This document shows, piece after piece, positions 1 to 8,259 of a DNA stretch of 9,742 nt; the first letter of the stretch is position 1; every line of letters starts with the position of its first letter. This stretch comes from Gp6-AA40 sp050742535 (GTDB lineage: Bacteria; Acidobacteriota; Vicinamibacteria; Vicinamibacterales; UBA2999), in assembly GCA_050742535.1 (NCBI GenBank), contig JBOGIQ010000224.1, positions 1-9,742 of the forward strand, written 5' to 3'. Made by a program: the position numbers and the translations under genes. Under the pieces are notes generated by a model, which had not been told where the DNA came from, searched no databases, and saw only the letters and a list, made by a program, of their open reading frames with translations.

Positions 1-419
1 GGCTTGAGGATCGCCGGCCAGCGAATCGTGTCCTGGTACGCGCGGAGTGCCGCCGCGTCGTTGAACGTGATCGACCATGGCGTGTCGATGCCGAGCGTAC
101 GCAGCAGCGTCGCCTGCGCGCTCTTGCTCAACTCGAGCGCGAAGACTTCTGCGCCGTTCAGCACACGCGCCCCGCGCCGCTCCAGTGTTCGCATGTATGC
201 GAGCGCGAGAGGGACGGCACGGGTATTCCCCCGGACGTACGCACTCGGGCTCGCCTGGTTGAAATACAGCCTCGCCAGCGCCGGTTCCTCAGTGCTGAAC
301 GCCGCCTGTTTGAGATCGAATGGCGCGTAGGCGACTCCCCGGCGCTCGAGGGCGGCGAAGAGCGGCTTCTGCCACTCGGGGTGTTCGTGAAGGACGACGA
401 GATCCGGCCGTGTGGGCAC
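1..419 (-). CDS. ATP-grasp (RimK-like) ligase, N-terminal part, cut by window edge
   Basis: An open frame starts at a GTG (419-417) and stays open to the left edge, giving 139 codons with the 3' end missing. The first ~95 residues look like the Rossmann-like pre-ATP-grasp domain: LVVLHEHPEW near the start, then FDLKQAAF, and LYFNQASPSAYVRGN at about 51-65, a segment typical of RimK/glutathione-synthase-type proteins. Residues ~96-139 (LSKSAQATLLRTLGIDTPWS, later WPAILK) look like the opening of the ATP-grasp fold; the final Lys139 is placed like the conserved ATP-phosphate-binding lysine. Such enzymes join a carboxylate to an amine or thiol through an acyl-phosphate. The substrate cannot be read here because the catalytic half lies outside. 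The GTG shares its G with the TAG stop of the upstream CorC-like gene, and AGGGAG lies five bases upstream, so translation is probably coupled. Family assignment is fairly sure; specific function is unknown. Confidence 0.8.
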   Translation of the reverse strand, partial: MPTRPDLVVLHEHPEWQKPLFAALERRGVAYAPFDLKQAAFSTEEPALARLYFNQASPSAYVRGNTRAVPLALAYMRTLERRGARVLNGAEVFALELSKSAQATLLRTLGIDTPWSITFNDAAALRAYQDTIRWPAILK

Positions 420-1657
420 TACGGCTCCCTGGCCGGTTCCGATCGGCGCCGCACGCGCACTTTGGTGATGCGCCGCCGCTCGACCTCGAGCACCTCGAAG
501 ACGAGCTCGTCGATTTCGACGATCTCGCCAACATACGGCATCCGCCCAAGCTGCGACAGCAGGAATCCGCCGACCGTCTCGAAGCCCTCGCGTTCGATAT
601 CCACGCCCAAACGTTCGCGAACTTCATCGACGTTCACCTTGCCGCTGAACGTAAAGACGCCATTGCCTTCGTCGGTCACCGTCTCGCTCTCGACGTCGTA
701 CTCGTCGCGGATCTCGCCGACGATTTCCTCGAGCAAATCCTCGAGCGTGACGAGCCCCGCCGTGCCGCCGTATTCATCCACGACGATGGCCATCTGCAAC
801 TGCCGACGCTGCATCTCCTTGAGCAGCTCCGACACCCGCTTACTCTCGGGCACGAAGTGAGCCGTCCGCATCAGCGTCGTCATCGGCGGCGCCGCGTCCG
901 GAGGCAGCGCGACCAGATCCTTGACGAACACGATACCGAGGATGTTGTCGAGGCTGTCGCGATAGACCGGCATGCGCGAGTACTGCTCCTCGCGAAACAG
1001 CGCCCGCAAATCGGCCAGCGACGTATCGACGTGCACGGCGACGATGTCGGGCCGCGGTGTCATGACCTCACGGGCCACGGTTTCGGTGAAATCGACGATC
1101 GATTGGAGGAGTTCCCGCCCTTCCTCGTCCGAAATGGCGTCGTCGGCCGCCGACTCCGTCGCGTTGGGCGGCGTCTCGGCCTCGGATTCGCTGCCGTTGC
1201 CGCCGTTGGCGGATTCCCGGTCGCGGCGCGGCCCGAAGATCCGGATGATCGTGAGCGTCACCGGCAGAAGCGCGCGCGCCATCACGTGGAACACCGGCAG
1301 CATCAGGTCGAGCGCCTGCTCCGGATCGGCTCGCACGATCAGCATCGGCAGCACGTGCTCGCACACGACCACGAAGGAAATCAGCGAGACGACGAAGACG
1401 GCGATCGATGTGGCGTCACGGACGTCGCTGACGCGCGCGATGAGCACGCCGGCCGCCACGATGCAGATGCCGAGCAGCAACCGCAGCGGGACGAAGAGCT
1501 GTAGCGGATCGTCGAGGTAGTGGCCAAGCCGGTCGCTGCGGCCGCCGCGTTCCGCCATCAGCCGCAGCGACAGCCGCATCAGCGCGCTGAAAGCCGCCTG
1601 GATCGCGCCGAGGAAGACGGTAGCGCAGCCGAGCAGGAAGATGGCGAGGGGCGTCAT
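419..1657 (-). CDS. CorC/HlyC-type membrane protein (DUF21 + CBS pair + CorC_HlyC domain)
   Basis: 412 residues. The N-terminal ~140 residues form a DUF21/CNNM-type membrane domain with hydrophobic segments at about 4-27, 54-75, 84-108 and 118-141. A low-complexity acidic, Ser/Gly-rich linker follows (about 145-178). A CBS pair comes next: REVMTPRPDIVAV at 197-209 with YSRMPVYRDSLDNILGIV at 226-243, and AIVVDEYGGTAGLVTLEDLL at 290-309. The C-terminal CorC_HlyC domain spans about 330-405 (VFTFSGKVNVDE, ETVGGFLLSQLGRMPYVGE). Relatives are linked to Mg/Co transport or efflux and bind adenine nucleotides through CBS; despite old 'hemolysin' names no toxin role is implied. E. coli CorC/YbeX lacks the DUF21 part, so this is the longer architecture. 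The ATG overlaps the ybeY stop as ATGA, and its own TAG overlaps the next GTG. Canonical Glu and Lys positions of DUF21 look replaced (FSALMRLSL, CEHVLPMLI). Transport function is inference. Confidence 0.9.
   Translation of the reverse strand: MTPLAIFLLGCATVFLGAIQAAFSALMRLSLRLMAERGGRSDRLGHYLDDPLQLFVPLRLLLGICIVAAGVLIARVSDVRDATSIAVFVVSLISFVVVCEHVLPMLIVRADPEQALDLMLPVFHVMARALLPVTLTIIRIFGPRRDRESANGGNGSESEAETPPNATESAADDAISDEEGRELLQSIVDFTETVAREVMTPRPDIVAVHVDTSLADLRALFREEQYSRMPVYRDSLDNILGIVFVKDLVALPPDAAPPMTTLMRTAHFVPESKRVSELLKEMQRRQLQMAIVVDEYGGTAGLVTLEDLLEEIVGEIRDEYDVESETVTDEGNGVFTFSGKVNVDEVRERLGVDIEREGFETVGGFLLSQLGRMPYVGEIVEIDELVFEVLEVERRRITKVRVRRRSEPAREP
425..430 (-). promoter_or_regulatory. Ribosome binding site for the GTG-started ATP-grasp gene
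   Basis: AGGGAG on the minus strand lies five bases upstream of the GTG at 419, inside the last codons of the CorC-like gene. It is the clearest Shine-Dalgarno-like site at any junction in the window and supports the GTG start of the partial gene. Confidence 0.6.
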
Positions 1658-2101
1658 CGAGCGGGGCGCGGCGCCTCACGCTCGATGAGACCTTCCCGCA
1701 ATCCGCCCGCACGGCGCAGGCGCTGTTCAAGTCGTCTCATTTCGCCGTTGTCGCGCTCGTGATCATAGCCAAGAAGGTGCAGCAGCCCGTGCAGGGCAAG
1801 CACCCGAAATTCCGTGGCCAGGCTATGCCCTGCCGCCCTGGCCTGTCGTCGTGCAACATCCAGCGCGATCACGATATCGCCGAGCTGGCCGGGCTCATCG
1901 GCGGGAAACGACAGGACGTCGGTGGGAACGTTTTTGTCGCGATAACGGCGATTCAGATCCCGTACGCGACGGTCGGGAACCACCGCAACGGCGACAGTAC
2001 CCCGCCCGCGGGCGGGCGCGACCAGCTCGAGCCAGGCCGCGAGTCCAGGGGCGCGGACACCGGGCGGCAGCACGATCTCAGCGGTCAGCCGGCGGCGGAA
2101 C

Positions 2102-3081
<980 letters not shown>

Positions 3082-3085
<4 letters not shown>

Positions 3086-4860
3086 GTGTTCGCGATCCGG
3101 ATGTGCAGCTCGCGGAGCTGACGTGGGTCAACCTGGGAGGGTGCGTCCGCCATCAGATCCACCGCCGCAGCGGTCTTCGGGAAGGCAATCACCTCGCGAA
3201 TCGAGGACTCTGCCGCCAGGATGGCGATGACGCGATCGAGGCCAAGAGCGATCCCGCCGTGCGGAGGCGTGCCGAATTCGAGGGCCTCGAGGAAGAATCC
3301 GAACCGCGTCCGTGCCTCCTCGTCGCTGATGTTGAGGAGTGAGAAGATCCGGCGCTGCAGCGAGGAGTCGTGGATACGGATGCTACCGCCGCCGATCTCA
3401 CTGCCGTTCAGCACCAGATCGTACGCCTTCGCCCGGGCAGCGCCCGGATCCGTTTCGAGACGGCCGATGTCGTCATCGTGCGGCGACGTGAACGGGTGAT
3501 GCACGTAAATCCACCTGCGCTCCCCGGCGTCCCACTCCAGCAAGGGGAAGTCCACTATCCAGGTAAAGGCGTACACATCTGAGGGCAGCAGATTGTCCCG
3601 ACGGGCGATGTTCAGCCTGAGCTGGCCCAGCAGCTTTGAGGTCGAGTCGGGCTCGCCGGCGGCTATCAACAGCAGTTCGCCGTTGCTGACTCGGGCCTCG
3701 TCGAGCAGTTTGCCGACGGCGTCCTCGCCCATCGCTTTCATGATCGAGCTGGTCACCGAGCCGTCGTCGAGGCGGCGAGCCCAGACGAGCCCCGTCGCAC
3801 CGAGCCCCTTCGCCTGATCAACCAGGCCGTCCACCTCGCTTCGTGAATAGCCGCTGGCGTTTCTGACTACGAAACCGCGGACGGTTCCCCCGTTCGCCAC
3901 GATCTCGCGGAACACCCGGAAGCTGGACTCGCGGAAGAACTCGCGCAGATCCTCGATCGCCATGCCGCAGCGCAGATCAGGCTTGTCGGACCCGTACCTG
4001 GCGATCGCCTCGGCGTATGGCATGCGTGGAAATGGCGTCGTGATCTCGCGGCCTATCACGGCGAAGATCTGCTTCATCAAGGGTTCGATGACACCGAAAA
4101 TCGTCTCCGGCCGCGCGAACGACATCTCGACGTCGACCTGCGTGAATTCCGGCTGCCGATCCGCGCGCAGGTCCTCGTCGCGGAAGCATTTGCAGATCTG
4201 TACATATCGGTCCATTCCGGCGACCATCAGGATCTGCTTGAACAGCTGCGGCGACTGGGGCAGGGCAAAAAACTCGCCAGGGTGAACACGGCTCGGTACC
4301 AGGTAATCGCGTGCACCTTCGGGAGTGGATTTCGTCAGAATCGGCGTTTCAATTTCAAGAAAGCCGTTCTCGTCGAAATGGCGCCGTGTGACCGAAGTCA
4401 CCCGGTGGCGGAGGATCATGTTTCCCTGCAGGCGGGGCCGGCGCAGGTCGAGATAGCGATACTTGAGGCGCACGTCCTCGGCCACCGGCGTCTCGTCCGC
4501 AATTGGAAATGGCGGCGTCTTCGCTTCGTTGAGGAGCACGAGCTGACGCACGACCACCTCCACCTCCCCGGTCGCAAGCTTGGGGTTGACGGTGTCGGCC
4601 GACCGCCGGCGCACGCGTCCCGTCACGCCGACGACGAACTCGGAGCGAAGCCGCTTGGCCTTCGCCATCAGCGCCTCGTCGTCCTTGTCGAACACGATCT
4701 GCGTGACGCCCTCGCGATCCCTGACGTCGATGAACAGGAGGCCGCCGAGATCGCGGACGCGATGTACCCATCCGAGCAGCACCACATCGGCCCCCACGTC
4801 GTCCGGCCGGAGCGCGCCGCAGGTGTGCGTCCGTGTCAGTTCCCCCAGTTGTTCAGCCAC
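3082..4860 (-). CDS. aspS: Aspartyl-tRNA synthetase
   Basis: 592 residues, close to the ~590 of bacterial-type AspRS. It charges tRNA(Asp) in the cytosol. Domains in order: an OB-fold anticodon-binding domain (about 25-110; VLLGWVHRVRDLGGLLFIDV at 27-46), class II motif 1 (FLEIETPILTKSTPEGARDY, 167-186), motif 2 (FRDEDLRADRQPEFTQVDVE, 226-245), a GAD-type insertion domain (about 290-430), and motif 3 (GIALGLDRVIAILA, 536-549). The conserved C-terminal FPKTAAAVDLMADAPSQV is at 560-577. The residue after the anticodon-loop RVRD is Leu38, which by recollection resembles tRNA(Asp)-specific enzymes rather than the His of non-discriminating AspRS; this single residue is only suggestive. The start is GTG, inside the last codons of hisS (8-base overlap), with AAGGAA ten bases upstream. 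The stop overlaps the phoH ATG. Confidence 0.97.
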
Positions 4861-6175
4861 GTTGCTTCAGTTCCTTCAGAATCGCCGCGCCGGCACCGTC
4901 CTGTTCGTATGTGTGCTGGGTCTTCGCCGCGAGGTGTTTTACCGTCAGGGTGCCGTTCGCGATTTCGTCGCCTCCGAGGATGGCGACAAACGGAATCCCT
5001 CGTGAATCAGCGTACTTGATCTGCTTGCCGATCTTGTCGGGATCCGGATAGACGAGGACACGCAGCCCCGCGTGCCGCAAGCTGGCGGCAACCCGCATGG
5101 CGGAGGGCATGTCCGCGGCGTCGAATACGGCCACCATGACATCCGCAGGGGTCGTGGCCACGGACGCCGGGAACATCCCGCGCTCCCCCATCACGACCAG
5201 GATCCGCTCCAGCCCGAGCGAGAACCCGCAGGCGGGGACGCTCTGGTCGAGGAACATCCCAACCAGGTTGTCGTAACGTCCGCCGCCGCCGAGACTTCCG
5301 GCGAGATCCGGGACGTTGATCTCCATGATCGCGCCCGTGTAGTAGGAGAGGCCACGGGCGAGCGTCAGGTCCCAGTCGAGGTGCTGCGATGCCGACGTAC
5401 CACCGGCGAGACTGAGGATCGCACGCACGTTTTCCCAGGCGCGCTGACCCGGTTCGTCCAGCGCCAGGCCAATCGGGCCGTCTTCCGGCCGCCTGGTCAT
5501 GACATCCAGGAGCGGCGTCGCGGCTTCCGGCGGCACACCGCGCGACGCGAGCTCCGCGCTGACGCCGTCTCGTCCGATTTTGTCCAACTTGTCGAGCGCG
5601 ACCAGGGCGCTCGTGTGCAGCGGCTCGGCAATGCCCACCGCGGTCAACAGCGACGTCAACAGCTGTCGGTGGTTAATGCGGATCTTGAAGTCGTTGAAGC
5701 CGAGCGCCAGCAGGACGTCGGCAACCGCCGCGCACAACTCGGCTTCGACTAGCGGCGACGTTGACCCGAGAAAGTCCACGTCGCACTGATAGAACTCCCG
5801 AAAGCGTCCCCTCGCGGGACGGTCGGCACGCCATACGGGCTGAATCTGGTATCGCTTCCACAGTCGCGGCAGCTTGCTCTGGTGATGCGCGATGACGCGC
5901 GCCAGCGGCACGGTCAGGTCGTAGCGCAGCGCAAGGTCCGCCTGACCGCTTGCCTCGTGCTCGCCGCGCTTCAGGATCTTGAAAATGAGCTGATTGCCCT
6001 CGTCCCCGTACTTGCCCATCAGGGTTTCGAGGTTTTCGGCGGCGGGGGTCTCGAGCGGCTCGTAGCCGTAGCGCTCGTACACCCGCTTGACGATGCCGAT
6101 GACGTACTCGCGGCGCCGCACGTCCTCCGGCAGGAAGTCGCGCATGCCGCGCGCCGGCTCGGTGCGTGCGGCCAC
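4853..6175 (-). CDS. hisS: Histidyl-tRNA synthetase
   Basis: 440 residues, usual length for bacterial HisRS; it charges tRNA(His). Visible parts: ARGMRDFLPED at 8-18, RYDLTVPLAR at 84-93, class II motif 2 region WKRYQIQPVWRADRPARGRF at 106-125 continuing into REFYQCDVDFLG, the HisA-type motif RGLSYYTG at 274-281 (catalytic Arg274), the Gly-rich SLGGGGRYDNLVG at 294-306, motif 3 CGFSLGLERILVVM at 316-329, and a C-terminal anticodon-binding domain (about 345-440, AASLRHAGLRVLVYPDPDKIGKQ region). REFYQCDVD and the LVALDKLDKIG segment resemble the eukaryote-like HisRS subgroup found in some bacteria more than the common bacterial form (REFHQ-x-GVE); the HisA motif has Ser277 where Asp, Asn or Glu is usual. 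The GTG start shares its G with the dcd TAG stop; no good ribosome-binding site is visible, so re-initiation from dcd is likely. The next in-frame ATG (residue 11) would cut into the conserved N-terminus. Confidence 0.96.
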   Translation of the reverse strand: MAARTEPARGMRDFLPEDVRRREYVIGIVKRVYERYGYEPLETPAAENLETLMGKYGDEGNQLIFKILKRGEHEASGQADLALRYDLTVPLARVIAHHQSKLPRLWKRYQIQPVWRADRPARGRFREFYQCDVDFLGSTSPLVEAELCAAVADVLLALGFNDFKIRINHRQLLTSLLTAVGIAEPLHTSALVALDKLDKIGRDGVSAELASRGVPPEAATPLLDVMTRRPEDGPIGLALDEPGQRAWENVRAILSLAGGTSASQHLDWDLTLARGLSYYTGAIMEINVPDLAGSLGGGGRYDNLVGMFLDQSVPACGFSLGLERILVVMGERGMFPASVATTPADVMVAVFDAADMPSAMRVAASLRHAGLRVLVYPDPDKIGKQIKYADSRGIPFVAILGGDEIANGTLTVKHLAAKTQHTYEQDGAGAAILKELKQRG

Positions 6176-6732
6176 TAGAGTCGGGGCAGCGTCAAGCCCT
6201 GCTGCTTCTGGTACTTGCCCGCCTTGTCCGCGTACGAGACCTCGCAGTCTTCGTCGCTTTCGAAGAAGAGCACCTGGGAAATGCCCTCATTCGCGTAGAC
6301 CTTTGCCGGCAGCGGCGTCGTGTTCGAGATCTCGAGCGTGACGTATCCCTCCCACTCCGGCTCGAACGGCGTGACGTTCACAATGAGACCGCAGCGGGCG
6401 TAGGTCGACTTGCCGACGCAGACCGTCAGGACGTTCCTGGGAATCCGGAAGTATTCGACGGTCTTGGCCAGGGCGAAGGAATTCGGCGGGATGATGCAAA
6501 CGTCCGCCTTTACGTCCACGAACGACCGCGCGTCGAAGTTTTTCGGATCGACGACGGTGCTGTTGATGTTGGTGAAGACCTTGAACTCGTCGGCGACGCG
6601 GATGTCATAGCCGTAGGACGAGAGGCCATAGGAGATGACGCCCTTTCTCACCTGACGGTCCTCGAACGGCTCGATCATCCCGTGCTCGAGGGCCATCTTC
6701 TTTATCCAGCGATCGGCCTTAATCGACGGCAT
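6175..6732 (-). CDS. dcd: dCTP deaminase
   Basis: 185 residues of the trimeric dUTPase-like fold. The enzyme converts dCTP to dUTP plus ammonia, feeding dTTP synthesis. It reads end to end like proteobacterial Dcd: IKADRWIKKMALEHGMIEPF at 4-23, SYGLSSYGYDIRVADEFKVF at 34-53, DVCIIPPNSFALAKTVEYF at 77-95, the signature GKSTYARCGLIVNV at 107-120, PFEPEWEGYVTLEISNTT at 122-139 with catalytic Glu134, and YANEGISQVLFFE at 146-158. A few residues are missing after RQVRKG relative to Pseudomonas Dcd, a small loop difference. Bifunctional deaminase/dUTPase members exist; these motifs alone favour the deaminase but do not exclude the other activity. The ATG is four bases after the DUF2905 stop (GGGAAG about ten bases upstream). 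The stop overlaps the hisS GTG. Confidence 0.95.
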   Translation of the reverse strand: MPSIKADRWIKKMALEHGMIEPFEDRQVRKGVISYGLSSYGYDIRVADEFKVFTNINSTVVDPKNFDARSFVDVKADVCIIPPNSFALAKTVEYFRIPRNVLTVCVGKSTYARCGLIVNVTPFEPEWEGYVTLEISNTTPLPAKVYANEGISQVLFFESDEDCEVSYADKAGKYQKQQGLTLPRL

Positions 6733-6736
6733 AGCG

Positions 6737-6934
6737 TCAGCGCTTCCCGAAAAACATCATCACGAGCGTCAGAATCAGACTCACCAGGATCGATGTGGCC
6801 AGGGGAAAGTAGAAGCTGAAGTTACCTCGCTTGACGGCGAAATCACCGGGCAGCCGTCCCAGCGGAAACCCGAGTGTCATCAGGAGCCCGGCCCCCGCGA
6901 TCACCAAACCGGCGAGGATGAGAAACCGGCCCAT
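6737..6934 (-). CDS. DUF2905-type small two-helix membrane protein
   Basis: 65 residues. Two hydrophobic helices at about 4-23 and 42-62 flank a short, positively charged loop with GRLPGDFAVKRGNFSFYFPL at 26-45. This loop, with P-G-D and R-G-N-F-S-F-Y-F-P, is the diagnostic block of the DUF2905 family. The protein should sit in the cytoplasmic membrane as a hairpin; with the basic loop and a basic C-terminal tail (GKR), the positive-inside rule does not settle orientation. Function is unknown. It sits between ndk (seven bases before its ATG) and dcd (four bases after its TGA), so it is almost certainly co-expressed with nucleotide-metabolism genes. By recollection, in other phyla relatives lie near ruvB or queA, so the neighbourhood is not fixed. 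Confidence 0.88.
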   Translation of the reverse strand: MGRFLILAGLVIAGAGLLMTLGFPLGRLPGDFAVKRGNFSFYFPLATSILVSLILTLVMMFFGKR

Positions 6935-6941
6935 CTGCGTC

Positions 6942-7388
6942 TCAGATCAGTTCCATCCCGCGGAAAAAATACCCCAGTTCAAAGGCGGCCGTCTCCGGGG
7001 CGTCGGATCCGTGGGTGGCATTCCGGCCGATCGACTCGCCGAAGTCGCGGCGCAGCGTGCCCGGCGCCGCCTTGGCCGGGTCGGTTGGTCCCATCGTGTC
7101 CCGCCATTTCCTGATCGCATCCGGCGCCTCGAGGGCGAGCAGCACGCACGGTCCGGAGGACATGAACTCGGTCAGTTCGCCGAAAAACGGCCGGTCGCGA
7201 TGGACGGCGTAGAACCCTTCCGCTTCCTGTTTCGACAGGTGCTGCAGACGCATGGCCCGGACAGTGAAGCCGGCCTCCTCGATGCGGACGAGGATCTTGC
7301 CGGCCAGCCGACGGCTCACCGCGTCCGGCTTGATGATCGCGAACGTCCGCTCTGTGCCTATCCCGGCGCCTACTCCCGCAGTGCTCAT
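6942..7388 (-). CDS. ndk: Nucleoside diphosphate kinase
   Basis: 148 residues. The enzyme transfers the gamma-phosphate of ATP to NDPs and dNDPs through a phosphohistidine. The family opening ERTFAIIKPDAV is at 13-24, FYAVHRDRPFFGELTEFMSS at 59-78, GPTDPAKAAPGTLRRDFGES at 100-119, and the active-site segment NATHGSDAPETAAFE at 123-137 with catalytic His126. About nine extra residues (Ser/Ala/Gly-rich) precede the usual start; no other in-frame start codon is available closer to the conserved block, and the ATG overlaps the sucD stop as ATGA, so the longer N-terminus is preferred. The position right after sucCD fits functional coupling: succinyl-CoA synthetase makes NTP and Ndk redistributes it, and a physical association has been reported in Pseudomonas aeruginosa. 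Confidence 0.97.
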   Translation of the reverse strand: MSTAGVGAGIGTERTFAIIKPDAVSRRLAGKILVRIEEAGFTVRAMRLQHLSKQEAEGFYAVHRDRPFFGELTEFMSSGPCVLLALEAPDAIRKWRDTMGPTDPAKAAPGTLRRDFGESIGRNATHGSDAPETAAFELGYFFRGMELI

Positions 7389-8257
7389 CGTCCGAGTGCC
7401 TCTCGCATCTTCGTTCCCATGTCCGCCGGGCTCTTCACCACGTGGACGCCGGCGCGGGTGAGCGCGTTCATCTTTTCCGCCGCCGTTCCCTGCCCGCCGG
7501 CAATGATGGCGCCAGCATGACCCATTCGCCGCCCCGGCGGCGCGGTCTGGCCGGCGATGAACCCGACCACCGGCTTGTTGAACGCGCGTTTGATGAACGC
7601 CGCCGCGTCCTCTTCAGCCGTGCCGCCGATCTCGCCGATCATCACGACCGCCTCGGTGTCGGGGTCCGCCGCGAACAGCGTCAGCGCATCGATGAAGCTC
7701 GTGCCGATCAGAGGATCGCCGCCGATGCCGATGCAGGTCGTCTGCCCCATCCCCTGCTTCGAGAGCTGATGGATCGCCTCGTAGGTCAGCGTTCCGCTCT
7801 TCGAGACGATGCCAATCGTTCCTTCGCGGCAGATATGGCCCGGGATGATCCCGGCTTTCGCCTGCCCGGCCGTGATGACTCCGGGGCAGTTCGGGCCAAT
7901 GAGCCTCGTCCGGTGCCCTTCCATGAATGTCATCACCTTGAGCATGTCGAGCGTCGGAATGCCTTCGGTGATGCAGACGGCAAGCGGGATCTCCGCGTCG
8001 GCCGCTTCCATGATGGCGTCCGCAGCGAACGCCGGCGGAACGAAGATGACGGTGGCATTCGCCCCCGTCTCACGTACGGCGTCGTGAACGCTGTTGAACA
8101 CCGGCCAGCCTTCGTGGACGGTGCCGCCCTTGCCCGGCGTGACGCCGCCGACGACACTCGTGCCGTACGCGGCGGCCGCCTTCGCGTGGAACGTGCCCTC
8201 GCGGCCGGTGAGTCCCTGGACGATCAGACGTGTGTTCTTGTCGAGTAGGACGGACAA
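7385..8257 (-). CDS. sucD: Succinyl-CoA synthetase alpha subunit (ADP/GDP-forming)
   Basis: 290 residues, normal length. SucD carries the CoA-binding Rossmann domain and the phosphorylated histidine; with SucC it interconverts succinyl-CoA and succinate with ATP or GTP formation in the TCA cycle. Visible: NTRLIVQGLTGREGTFH at 8-24 (CoA-binding loop), GGVTPGKGG at 37-45, CITEGIP at 95-101, IGPNCPGVI at 120-128, GIVSKSGTLTYE at 149-160, and GRRMGHAGAIIAGGQGTA at 242-259 with phospho-acceptor His247. The start is taken as TTG at 8257, only two bases after the sucC TAG, because MSVLLDKNTRL matches the family N-terminus exactly; a GGAG lies about eleven bases upstream within the sucC 3' end. The stop overlaps the ndk ATG. 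Confidence 0.97.
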   Translation of the reverse strand: MSVLLDKNTRLIVQGLTGREGTFHAKAAAAYGTSVVGGVTPGKGGTVHEGWPVFNSVHDAVRETGANATVIFVPPAFAADAIMEAADAEIPLAVCITEGIPTLDMLKVMTFMEGHRTRLIGPNCPGVITAGQAKAGIIPGHICREGTIGIVSKSGTLTYEAIHQLSKQGMGQTTCIGIGGDPLIGTSFIDALTLFAADPDTEAVVMIGEIGGTAEEDAAAFIKRAFNKPVVGFIAGQTAPPGRRMGHAGAIIAGGQGTAAEKMNALTRAGVHVVKSPADMGTKMREALGR

Positions 8258-8259
8258 GG

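Noticed and set aside
320..1504. 394-codon open frame on the plus strand, opposite the CorC-like gene
   Set aside because: Its translation is rich in Arg/His/Asp with no recognisable domain, and it mirrors a gene with clear motifs. Long antisense frames are expected in GC-rich coding DNA.
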